The notes under the pieces are model-generated. The model was given only the letters and a program-made list of their open reading frames with translations. It was not told the DNA's origin and made no database searches. Of a stretch of 7,674 bases of DNA, positions 1 through 5,647 are shown in pieces (the stretch's first letter is position 1; every line of letters starts with the position of its first letter). A program made the position numbers and the translations under genes. This DNA comes from Flavobacteriales bacterium UBA5869. Its GTDB lineage: Bacteria > Bacteroidota > Bacteroidia > Flavobacteriales_D > Crocinitomicaceae. The DNA lies in contig DJFP01000153.1 in the NCBI GenBank assembly GCA_002432565.1, forward strand, positions 6,316-13,989. Reading direction: 5' to 3'.

Positions 1-30
1 TGGATTGAGAATTACAAGTTTATTCAATGA
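1..30 (+). CDS. C-terminal tail of an upstream gene (partial)
   Basis: Frame 1 is open from the window edge and reads WIENYKFIQ followed by TGA at 28-30. This stop overlaps the ATG of the histidine kinase at 27 as ATGA, the same junction used between the kinase and the response regulator. That shared arrangement is the main reason to think this is a real gene end translated in series with the two-component pair. Nine residues are too few to name the protein. With such a short stretch, an open frame could also be chance. Confidence 0.5.
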   Translation, partial: WIENYKFIQ

Positions 31-1130
31 GTATGGAAAATTCTGAAAGTGATATTCTGACGGAACGCCTGAAAGAGTTGAGCTGCTTATATGATATTGC
101 AAAAATAACGCTTGATTCTGCAAAGGACTTCGATCAGGTGCTCGGTGAGATCGTGCAAAGAATTCCGAAGGCCTGGAAATACGAAACAGCGGCAATTTGT
201 CACATCCAGGTCCGTACACACTGGTATAAATCAGCGGAAGAACCAGATGAACATGTTTTCCAGGAACAAATTATCCGGATCGGTGACCTTGGAAATGGCC
301 GCATCCGGATTTATTATCCGGCACCCCCATTTACGGAAAAAGATTTTTTGGAAGAAGAATACAGGTTGCTGGAGAAACTGGCCATTGATCTTTCTTTGTA
401 TATTCAGCACCATGAGATTAAATCCAGAGAGTTAAGATACCTCGAAAGTTTAAGGCATCACGACCGCTTAAAAGTACTTGGAGAAATTACGGCAGGAATT
501 GCTCATGAACTGAATACGCCTCTTGGAAGTATTCTGGGGTTTTCGCAGTTGATTATTGATGATTCGAAAGATCCTGCAACGCTGTCAGATGCGCAGAAAA
601 TTGTACACGCTGCACTTCACGCCAGGGAAGTGGTGAAAAAGCTGATGTATTTTTCCTGCGAATTGCCTCAACGGTTGGAATCTGTCTCGTTCAATGAGGT
701 AATCCGGGAAACGATTTTACTTGTCAAACCTTCTTTGGAAGGTAAAAAAATCCAACTGGAGACTCGTTTGTCAGAGAACCCCATTATTATTCAGTTAGAT
801 CCGGTACAAATCACACAGGTTGTTTTTAATTTAATCAATAACGGACTGCATGCTTCTTCCGAGAACGGGAAAATTATCGTAGAAACCCAGGATAAAGGAG
901 ATAGCGCAGAATTGATCGTCCAGGATTTCGGAACCGGGATGCATGAAGAAACAATCGCCCAGATTTTTGAACCTTTTTTCACAACCAAAGAACTTGGAGA
1001 TGGAATGGGATTGGGATTGAGTGTGGTGCATGGAATCATCAAATCGCATAAAGGAAGTATTTTTGTGAAATCGAAAATAAACGAAGGAACACAATTTCGA
1101 ATAGTGTTGCCTAAAAAACAAGAGGGATGA
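27..1130 (+). CDS. Soluble sensor histidine kinase with GAF-like input domain (NtrB-like)
   Basis: This 367-residue protein autophosphorylates on histidine and should pass the phosphate to the response regulator encoded next. Residues 10-130 resemble the GAF-like input domain seen before many soluble kinases (LKELSCLYDIAKI near the start, a GRIRIYYP strand, then a PFTEKDFLEEE helix). The H-box is at about 152-171, with the phosphoacceptor His160 in GIAHELNTPLG. The ATP-binding domain has an N-box around FNLINNG (267-273), G1 at DFGTGM (300-305), an F-box at IFEPFFTTK (313-321) and G2 at GMGLGLSV (326-333), so all catalytic motifs are intact. No signal peptide or membrane segment is visible, so it should sense something in the cytoplasm. 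The start at 27 is preferred because ATGA overlaps the upstream stop; Met at 33 is an alternative. Its stop also overlaps the regulator start. The ligand is unknown. Confidence 0.93.
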   Translation: MSMENSESDILTERLKELSCLYDIAKITLDSAKDFDQVLGEIVQRIPKAWKYETAAICHIQVRTHWYKSAEEPDEHVFQEQIIRIGDLGNGRIRIYYPAPPFTEKDFLEEEYRLLEKLAIDLSLYIQHHEIKSRELRYLESLRHHDRLKVLGEITAGIAHELNTPLGSILGFSQLIIDDSKDPATLSDAQKIVHAALHAREVVKKLMYFSCELPQRLESVSFNEVIRETILLVKPSLEGKKIQLETRLSENPIIIQLDPVQITQVVFNLINNGLHASSENGKIIVETQDKGDSAELIVQDFGTGMHEETIAQIFEPFFTTKELGDGMGLGLSVVHGIIKSHKGSIFVKSKINEGTQFRIVLPKKQEG

Positions 1131-2461
1131 AGGGGGAAAGTGTTTTGGTAGTGGACGATTCACTGGAAATGTTGGAATTGCTTCAGCGCCAGTTGAAAGG
1201 AATGGACCTGGTTACTTTTAGAGCAAGCAATGTTCCGGATGCAATTGAAGTACTAAAACATACTTCCCTTGACCTGTTAATTACCGATTTGCAGATGCCG
1301 GAAATAAACGGAATGCAATTGGTTCAGTATGTGAAAGAACATTATCCCGAATTACCGGTATTGGTTGTGACGGGATATCCATCGATTTCCGGAGCGGTAG
1401 AAGCCGTAAAATCCGGAGTAATCGATTACCTGGTAAAACCCTTTACACAAGTAGAGCTCAGCCAATCCGTTGAAAATTGTTTGCAGAAAAACAGGAAGAA
1501 GCACCGGGAACCAACCGGCAATAAGCAATTGGATAATCCGAGTCCTTTTGCCGTTTTGGGAATGATCGGTCGTTCGGATGCTATGAAGAAACTGGCGGAT
1601 ATGATCCAGTTGATAAAGAACAATTCAGCAACGGTGCTCATTGAGGGTGAAAGCGGAACGGGGAAGGAGTTGGTAGCTCGTGCAATTCATTACAGCGGAC
1701 ATCGTTCTAAAGCACCGTTTATCAGTGTGAACTGCGGAGCAATCCCGGAGAATTTGTTAGAAAGTGAGCTTTTTGGTTTTTTGAAGGGATCTTTCACAGG
1801 AGCAATGGACAATCGGGTGGGATTTTTCCAGGCTGCAAACCAGGGAACTATTTTCCTGGATGAGATTGGAACCGCTTCCCACAATGTCCAGACGCGTTTA
1901 CTGCGCGTGCTCCAGGAAAAGGAAATCACCATGATAGGCTCTTCAAAGGCCGAAAAAATAGATGTACGCATCATTGCAGCCACAAATGCCGGTTTGCAGC
2001 AAATGGTGAAGCAGGGAACATTCCGGGAAGATTTGTATTACCGACTGAATGTGGTGAATATCGAAATGCCCTCGCTGCGTGAGCGCAAGGAAGATATTCC
2101 CTTGCTGGTCCATTTTTTCCTGCGCAAACATGGTTCTGAATTAAGTAGTATACCTAAAATTACCGACGAAGCGATTGATATCCTGCAACGCCACTCCTGG
2201 CCCGGAAATGTGCGGGAGTTGGAGAACATCGTGCAACGTTCCCTCATTATGGGAAGGGGAACAATTGATGTGAAAGATTTACCGGAATACTTAAAGGTTC
2301 CGATGCCGGTGTATTCTGAGAAATCACCTTCGTTCAAAACACTGAAAGAACAGGAGCGCGAGTACATTTTTAAAGTGCTTGACGCGGTTGGTCAAAATAA
2401 AACCAGAGCAGCTGAAATCTTGGGCATTGACCGAAAAACACTTGGGCAGAAGATCAAATAA
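1127..2461 (+). CDS. Sigma54-dependent response regulator, NtrC family
   Basis: This 444-residue activator remodels sigma54 RNA polymerase once phosphorylated. The receiver (about 4-118) has the acidic pocket D10/D11, phosphoacceptor D54 in LITDLQMP, T82 and K104. The AAA+ domain (about 146-375) has Walker A GESGTGKE at 174-181, the sigma54-contacting loop as GSFTGA (221-226, usually GAFTGA), Walker B TIFLDEIG with D245/E246, sensor I AATN (284-287), arginine-finger region FREDLYYRLN (299-308) and sensor II WPGNVREL (358-365). A Fis-type HTH ends the protein (NKTRAAEILGIDRKTLGQKIK, from residue 424). It stops right after the recognition helix; relatives usually run a few residues further, and the in-frame codons after TAA read YRVFFTQ. 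It starts inside the kinase stop (ATGA), so the two are coupled. Its likely target is the promoter region immediately downstream; that is inference from position. Confidence 0.95.
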   Translation: MKGESVLVVDDSLEMLELLQRQLKGMDLVTFRASNVPDAIEVLKHTSLDLLITDLQMPEINGMQLVQYVKEHYPELPVLVVTGYPSISGAVEAVKSGVIDYLVKPFTQVELSQSVENCLQKNRKKHREPTGNKQLDNPSPFAVLGMIGRSDAMKKLADMIQLIKNNSATVLIEGESGTGKELVARAIHYSGHRSKAPFISVNCGAIPENLLESELFGFLKGSFTGAMDNRVGFFQAANQGTIFLDEIGTASHNVQTRLLRVLQEKEITMIGSSKAEKIDVRIIAATNAGLQQMVKQGTFREDLYYRLNVVNIEMPSLRERKEDIPLLVHFFLRKHGSELSSIPKITDEAIDILQRHSWPGNVRELENIVQRSLIMGRGTIDVKDLPEYLKVPMPVYSEKSPSFKTLKEQEREYIFKVLDAVGQNKTRAAEILGIDRKTLGQKIK

Positions 2462-2480
2462 TACCGGGTATTTTTTACGC

Positions 2481-2501
2481 AGTGAGTAATTATTACGCAC
2501 T
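2481..2501. promoter_or_regulatory. 21-bp near-perfect palindrome, candidate activator-binding site (UAS)
   Basis: Two 10-bp arms, AGTGAGTAAT (2481-2490) and ATTACGCACT (2492-2501), flank a central T at 2491 and are inverted copies with one mismatching pair. The half-site TTACGCA also occurs directly repeated at 2475-2481 and 2493-2499. Fis-type HTH activators of the NtrC family bind dyads of about this size 80-150 bp upstream of the transcription start. This one is centred about 125 bp before the predicted start. It could instead form an RNA hairpin, but no T-run follows directly, so a terminator is less likely. Confidence 0.55.
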
Positions 2502-2548
2502 ATCCGAATCCCATTTTTCATCTCCAATACTCATTTAAGTATTTAAAA

Positions 2549-2588
2549 ATCAATAACTTGAACTTATTACCAGGTTATTGATCCTGGT
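2549..2588. repeat. Overlapping inverted repeats between dyad and promoter
   Basis: ATCAATAAC (2549-2557) is perfectly complementary to GTTATTGAT (2574-2582) across a 16-nt spacer. ACCAGG (2569-2574) is perfectly complementary to CCTGGT (2583-2588) with an 8-nt loop. The two pairings share bases and cannot form together. They lie just upstream of the -24-like element, so if that element is the promoter they are DNA sites (a second activator or repressor dyad, or a bending-protein site) and not part of the mRNA leader. If transcription starts further upstream they could be alternative RNA folds. Confidence 0.4.
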
Positions 2589-2589
2589 C

Positions 2590-2606
2590 TTGGCATGCTT
2601 TCTGAA
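2590..2606 (+). promoter_or_regulatory. Candidate sigma54 (-24/-12) promoter
   Basis: TTGGCAT at 2590-2596 matches the -24 consensus (YTGGCAC) well. CTGAA at 2602-2606 sits at the -12 position, with the diagnostic 10 nt between the GG (2592-2593) and the following dinucleotide (2604-2605). The -12 dinucleotide is GA where GC is usual, which weakens the call. Transcription would begin near 2617, about 20 nt before the ATG at 2637. I found no convincing Bacteroidota housekeeping promoter (TAnnTTTG -7 box) in the same interval. The sigma54 activator gene just upstream supports the reading. Confidence 0.45.
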
Positions 2607-2636
2607 AAAGGGTTTCCAACGATTTAAGTATAAAGT

Positions 2637-2900
2637 ATGAATCGATTTGGAAAAGGGATCTGTGAATCCTGTCATTTTGCTAAAAATTGTACGCTTTACT
2701 CTGCCGATGAAGTCACCTGGGAATGCTCCGAGTATGAATCCATGGTGGTGTTTTCGGCGGCGCGTACACTTTTTTTAACCCCTCGTAATGAAGTTGTTTC
2801 GGATAAGAAAGTATCGCTTTGTGAGTTTTGCTCCCTGAAGAGCGATTGCTGTTACTATTCTCCTGAGATCTTCATTTTTAATTGTGAAAATGTTCAATAA
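2637..2900 (+). CDS. Small protein with duplicated four-cysteine motif
   Basis: This 87-residue protein is of unknown function. It has nine cysteines, eight of them in two repeats with identical spacing: C9-x2-C12-x5-C18-x11-C30 and C62-x2-C65-x5-C71-x11-C83, with an extra Cys at 72. The repeats also share residues around the cysteines (CE-x-C, a Tyr-Ser pair after the third Cys, and an acidic residue after the fourth), so this looks like an internal duplication. Each repeat could ligate one metal ion (Zn-ribbon-like) or an Fe-S cluster, or form redox-active thiols. There is no signal peptide or membrane segment, so a cytoplasmic location is expected. It is the first gene after the candidate sigma54 promoter and ends 8 nt before glutamate dehydrogenase, which suggests co-transcription and a regulatory or electron-transfer role linked to these enzymes. 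From memory, single-repeat small proteins of this kind occur in other bacteria, but I cannot assign a named family. Confidence 0.85.
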   Translation: MNRFGKGICESCHFAKNCTLYSADEVTWECSEYESMVVFSAARTLFLTPRNEVVSDKKVSLCEFCSLKSDCCYYSPEIFIFNCENVQ

Positions 2901-2908
2901 CTTATAAT

Positions 2909-4186
2909 ATGATAACCAAGGAACAACAAGTATCGAAGATGATCGACAGCGTTCGTCAACAATTTGATAAAGCAGCGGATATCATGGATTTGAATCCGGA
3001 TATTCGTAAAATTTTAGCACAAACAAACAATGAAATAGTGGTTCATTTCCCTGTACGACTCGATAATGGTTCTGTAGAAGTATTTACCGGGTACAGGGTG
3101 CAGCACAATAACGCGCTTGGGCCATACAAAGGCGGACTGCGCTATCATCCGGCAATTGAACTGGATGATGCAAAAGCCCTGGCTATTTGGATGACCTGGA
3201 AAACATCTTTGGCAGGATTGCCTTATGGCGGTGGAAAAGGAGGGATTCAACTCGATCCTTCAAAGTATTCCATAGGTGAACTGGAGCGTATTACACGTCG
3301 TTTTACACATGCTTTAGGAGATAATATCGGTCCTGAATACGATATTCCCGCTCCTGATGTCAATACCAATGCTCAAATCATGGCGTGGATTGCAGATACC
3401 TACATGTCCACGAAACAACCGAATGAGCGTTCCAAGTATTCGCATGTAGTTACGGGAAAACCTGTAAACTCCGGAGGTCTCCGAGGAAGAGACCGCGCAA
3501 CAGGTTACGGAGTAGTTGTTACTTTGAAAGCCTGGGCCGAATGGAGAAACACAACGCTTAAGGGTAAAAAATACATTGTCCAGGGATTTGGAAATGTGGG
3601 CCAATGGGCTTCCGTTTTCATGCACGATAACGGGGCGATTTTAACAGCCGTACAAGATGCTTCAGGTTCGATCTTCAATGAGAACGGAATAGATCCCGCA
3701 GATTTATTGCTTTACATGAAAGCAAATAATGGGGTGATCGCAAATTATCCGAAAGCAGTTCCGTTGGCTCATGACGATTTCTTTACAGTGGATTGTGATA
3801 TATGTATTCCTGCAGCTCTGGGGAACCAGATCACGGAACAAAATGCTGCCGGGATAAAGGCAAAAGTTGTTGCGGAAGGGGCAAATGGTCCGACAACTCC
3901 GGAGGGTGAAGCTATTCTTCGTGAAAAAGGAGTAGACATTATCCCGGATATCCTGTGTAATTCAGGAGGAGTGATCGGCAGTTATTTCGAATGGCTTCAG
4001 AACAGAAGCGGAGAAATTTGGGAATTTGAAGATGTTATTACCCGATTGGAAAAGAAGGTACTTGATTCATTCAGCCGGGTGGTTGGAACTTCGGAAGCCT
4101 ATCAGACGGATCTTCGCACAGCGGCATACATTGAAGCAATCAAACGAATTGAATTAACCTATAACGATCGTGGGGTATTCCCGTGA
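2909..4186 (+). CDS. gdhA: Glutamate dehydrogenase (hexameric, about 425 residues)
   Basis: This enzyme catalyses the reversible conversion of glutamate and NAD(P)+ to 2-oxoglutarate, ammonium and NAD(P)H in the cytoplasm. At 425 residues it is the usual length for hexameric Glu/Leu/Phe/Val dehydrogenases. The substrate site is intact: K74 in GPYKGGLR, K98 in WKTSL, catalytic K110 in GGGKGG and D150 in APDVNT. The residues that select glutamate over branched or aromatic amino acids also appear kept (K74, T198 in RATGYG, and S358 in NSGGVIGS, aligned by eye with the clostridial enzyme). The Rossmann motif GFGNVG is at 226-231. The coenzyme (NAD or NADP) cannot be settled by eye; the second-strand end reads AVQDASG (247-253). 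It lies 8 nt after the Cys-rich gene and 15 nt before the transhydrogenase genes. This arrangement links glutamate metabolism directly to NADPH/NADH exchange. Confidence 0.95.
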   Translation: MITKEQQVSKMIDSVRQQFDKAADIMDLNPDIRKILAQTNNEIVVHFPVRLDNGSVEVFTGYRVQHNNALGPYKGGLRYHPAIELDDAKALAIWMTWKTSLAGLPYGGGKGGIQLDPSKYSIGELERITRRFTHALGDNIGPEYDIPAPDVNTNAQIMAWIADTYMSTKQPNERSKYSHVVTGKPVNSGGLRGRDRATGYGVVVTLKAWAEWRNTTLKGKKYIVQGFGNVGQWASVFMHDNGAILTAVQDASGSIFNENGIDPADLLLYMKANNGVIANYPKAVPLAHDDFFTVDCDICIPAALGNQITEQNAAGIKAKVVAEGANGPTTPEGEAILREKGVDIIPDILCNSGGVIGSYFEWLQNRSGEIWEFEDVITRLEKKVLDSFSRVVGTSEAYQTDLRTAAYIEAIKRIELTYNDRGVFP

Positions 4187-4201
4187 TCCTAATCGAAGAA
4201 T

Positions 4202-5329
4202 ATGAAATTAGGAATTCTAAAGGAACAGCAGAAAGAGACGCGGGTGAGTATAGTCCCGGCTGTTGTTCAGCGATTAATAAAGGAATTGTCTTTTGAAGTT
4301 TACTTTGAAAGCGGAGTTGGTAAGAAAGCGGGGTTTTCAGATGCCGATTACATAAAAGCCGGCGCGGCTTTAATGGAGCGGAAAGATATCTTGGAATTAC
4401 TTGACATAATAACAATCATCAATTCATTTGATGCCCCCTTTCAGCCAAATTCCAAAAAAATAGTTGTCTCTGTTCTCAATCCCCTGTTCCGGACACAGGA
4501 GATTGAGAAATTCAGAAACCCGAATTTAACGGTATTCAGTCTGGACATGGTTCCCAGAAGTACCAAGGCCCAGGCAATGGACGTGTTGTCTTCCATGGCT
4601 TCGATTTCGGGATACAAAGCGGTGATCAAGGCTGCTGAACTTTATGGTTCTGTTTTCCCGATGTTTACCACTGCGGCAGGAACTATCCGGCCGGTTAAAG
4701 TATTGATCATCGGGGCCGGAGTTGCCGGTTTACAGGCAATCGCAACTGCAAAACGCCTGGGAGCGGTTGTCAATGTGTTTGATGTGAGGAGCTCCGCAAA
4801 AGAAGAAGTACAAAGTTTGGGAGCAAATTTCATTGAAGTAGCCGGTGCGAGTGAAAATCTGAATGCCGGAGGATATGCTGTTGAACAGTCGGAAGATTAT
4901 TTGGAAAAGCAGCGTGCCTTAATTGATCAGTATGTTTCTGATGCCGGTATTGTTATCTCGACTGCAAATATTCCCGGGAAAAGAGCGCCTTTACTGATTG
5001 AAAGATCCAGCGTGGAAAAAATGAAAGCGGGTGCTGTCATTATCGATCTGGCTTCGGAGCAGGGTGGAAATTGTGAATTGACGATTGATCAAAAAATGAT
5101 TGGCCACCAGGGAGTAATCATTGTTGGGAATTCGTATTTGTCGAGGGAGTTACCGGAAACAGCGTCTCAATTGCTGGCAACGAATTATTTCAATTTCCTG
5201 AAACATTATACGCAGCTGGATGCTATTTCCCGGATCGAAGACCCGATCATTGCGGCAAGTATGCTTGTTCAGAACGGGGAAATGGTCAATGAACGTTTAT
5301 CATCACTTCTTAAAGACACGGTATGTTAG
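4202..5329 (+). CDS. pntA: NAD(P) transhydrogenase subunit alpha, part 1 (NAD(H)-binding domain I)
   Basis: This soluble domain-I subunit of the proton-translocating transhydrogenase binds NAD(H) and exchanges hydride with NADP(H) on the beta subunit. The start MKLGILKE matches the family N-terminus, and the length (375) matches the separate alpha1 subunits of species with a split alpha chain (about 380 in Rhodospirillum). The RQD loop is present as R119, Q124 and D127. The nucleotide fold has GAGVAG at 171-176, and D194 in VFDVR at the end of the next strand, as expected for NAD. The mobile-loop region is near 222-237. Alanine dehydrogenase is a homologue, but the adjoining alpha2 and beta genes settle the identity. 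The gene is 15 nt downstream of glutamate dehydrogenase and overlaps alpha2 by 7 nt, so translation is probably coupled. Confidence 0.96.
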   Translation: MKLGILKEQQKETRVSIVPAVVQRLIKELSFEVYFESGVGKKAGFSDADYIKAGAALMERKDILELLDIITIINSFDAPFQPNSKKIVVSVLNPLFRTQEIEKFRNPNLTVFSLDMVPRSTKAQAMDVLSSMASISGYKAVIKAAELYGSVFPMFTTAAGTIRPVKVLIIGAGVAGLQAIATAKRLGAVVNVFDVRSSAKEEVQSLGANFIEVAGASENLNAGGYAVEQSEDYLEKQRALIDQYVSDAGIVISTANIPGKRAPLLIERSSVEKMKAGAVIIDLASEQGGNCELTIDQKMIGHQGVIIVGNSYLSRELPETASQLLATNYFNFLKHYTQLDAISRIEDPIIAASMLVQNGEMVNERLSSLLKDTVC

Positions 5330-5622
5330 ATTTTATTTCAGGAGGACAAGCTCCTATTTACTTTATCCTCTTATGTATTTTCCTGGGGATTGAAATTATT
5401 TCAAATGTTCCCGCAATTTTGCATACGCCGCTGATGTCGGGTGCAAATGCCATTCACGGTGTTATCCTGGCCGGAGCTATTATTACGATGTATCATGTGC
5501 CTTCGGATGACTATCTAAACCTTACGCTCGGCTTTTTTGCCGTTCTTTTGGGAACCCTGAATATCTCGGGAGGTTTCTTCGTAACAGGCAGGATCCTGTC
5601 TATGTTCTCCAAAAAGAAATAA
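5323..5622 (+). CDS. pntAB: NAD(P) transhydrogenase subunit alpha, part 2 (membrane segment)
   Basis: This short membrane subunit has 99 residues and about three hydrophobic helices (about 10-28, 43-58 and 65-90). It provides the alpha half of the proton-conducting domain II. The family signature LHTPLMSGANAIHG lies at 33-46, and the C-terminus NISGGFFVTGRILSMFSKKK is typical. His45 in NAIHG sits where the enteric enzyme has Ser; see the finding on the proton channel. The start overlaps the end of alpha1 by 7 nt in another frame, so the alpha chain is genuinely split into two genes and not frameshifted. Confidence 0.94.
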   Translation: MLDFISGGQAPIYFILLCIFLGIEIISNVPAILHTPLMSGANAIHGVILAGAIITMYHVPSDDYLNLTLGFFAVLLGTLNISGGFFVTGRILSMFSKKK

Positions 5623-5647
5623 CTCATTCACATTCAAACAAACAATT

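Noticed and set aside
2038..2367. Long minus-strand open frames inside the response regulator and other genes
   Set aside because: They are antisense to fully conserved coding sequence and show no recognisable domain. Antisense open frames are common in such genes.
2481..2588. Terminator for the response regulator gene
   Set aside because: The palindrome at 2481-2501 is AT-rich and the nearest T-run begins about 12 nt later. The 2569-2588 hairpin has no T-run after it. Operator sites fit better.
4202..5329. Alanine dehydrogenase
   Set aside because: It is homologous, but the RQD loop and the adjacent alpha2 and beta subunits identify transhydrogenase.
4202..5622. Frameshifted pntA gene, since the alpha chain is in two frames
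   Set aside because: Split alpha1/alpha2 genes are normal in many bacteria. Both parts have the right length and ends, and the 7-nt overlap is a typical coupling junction.
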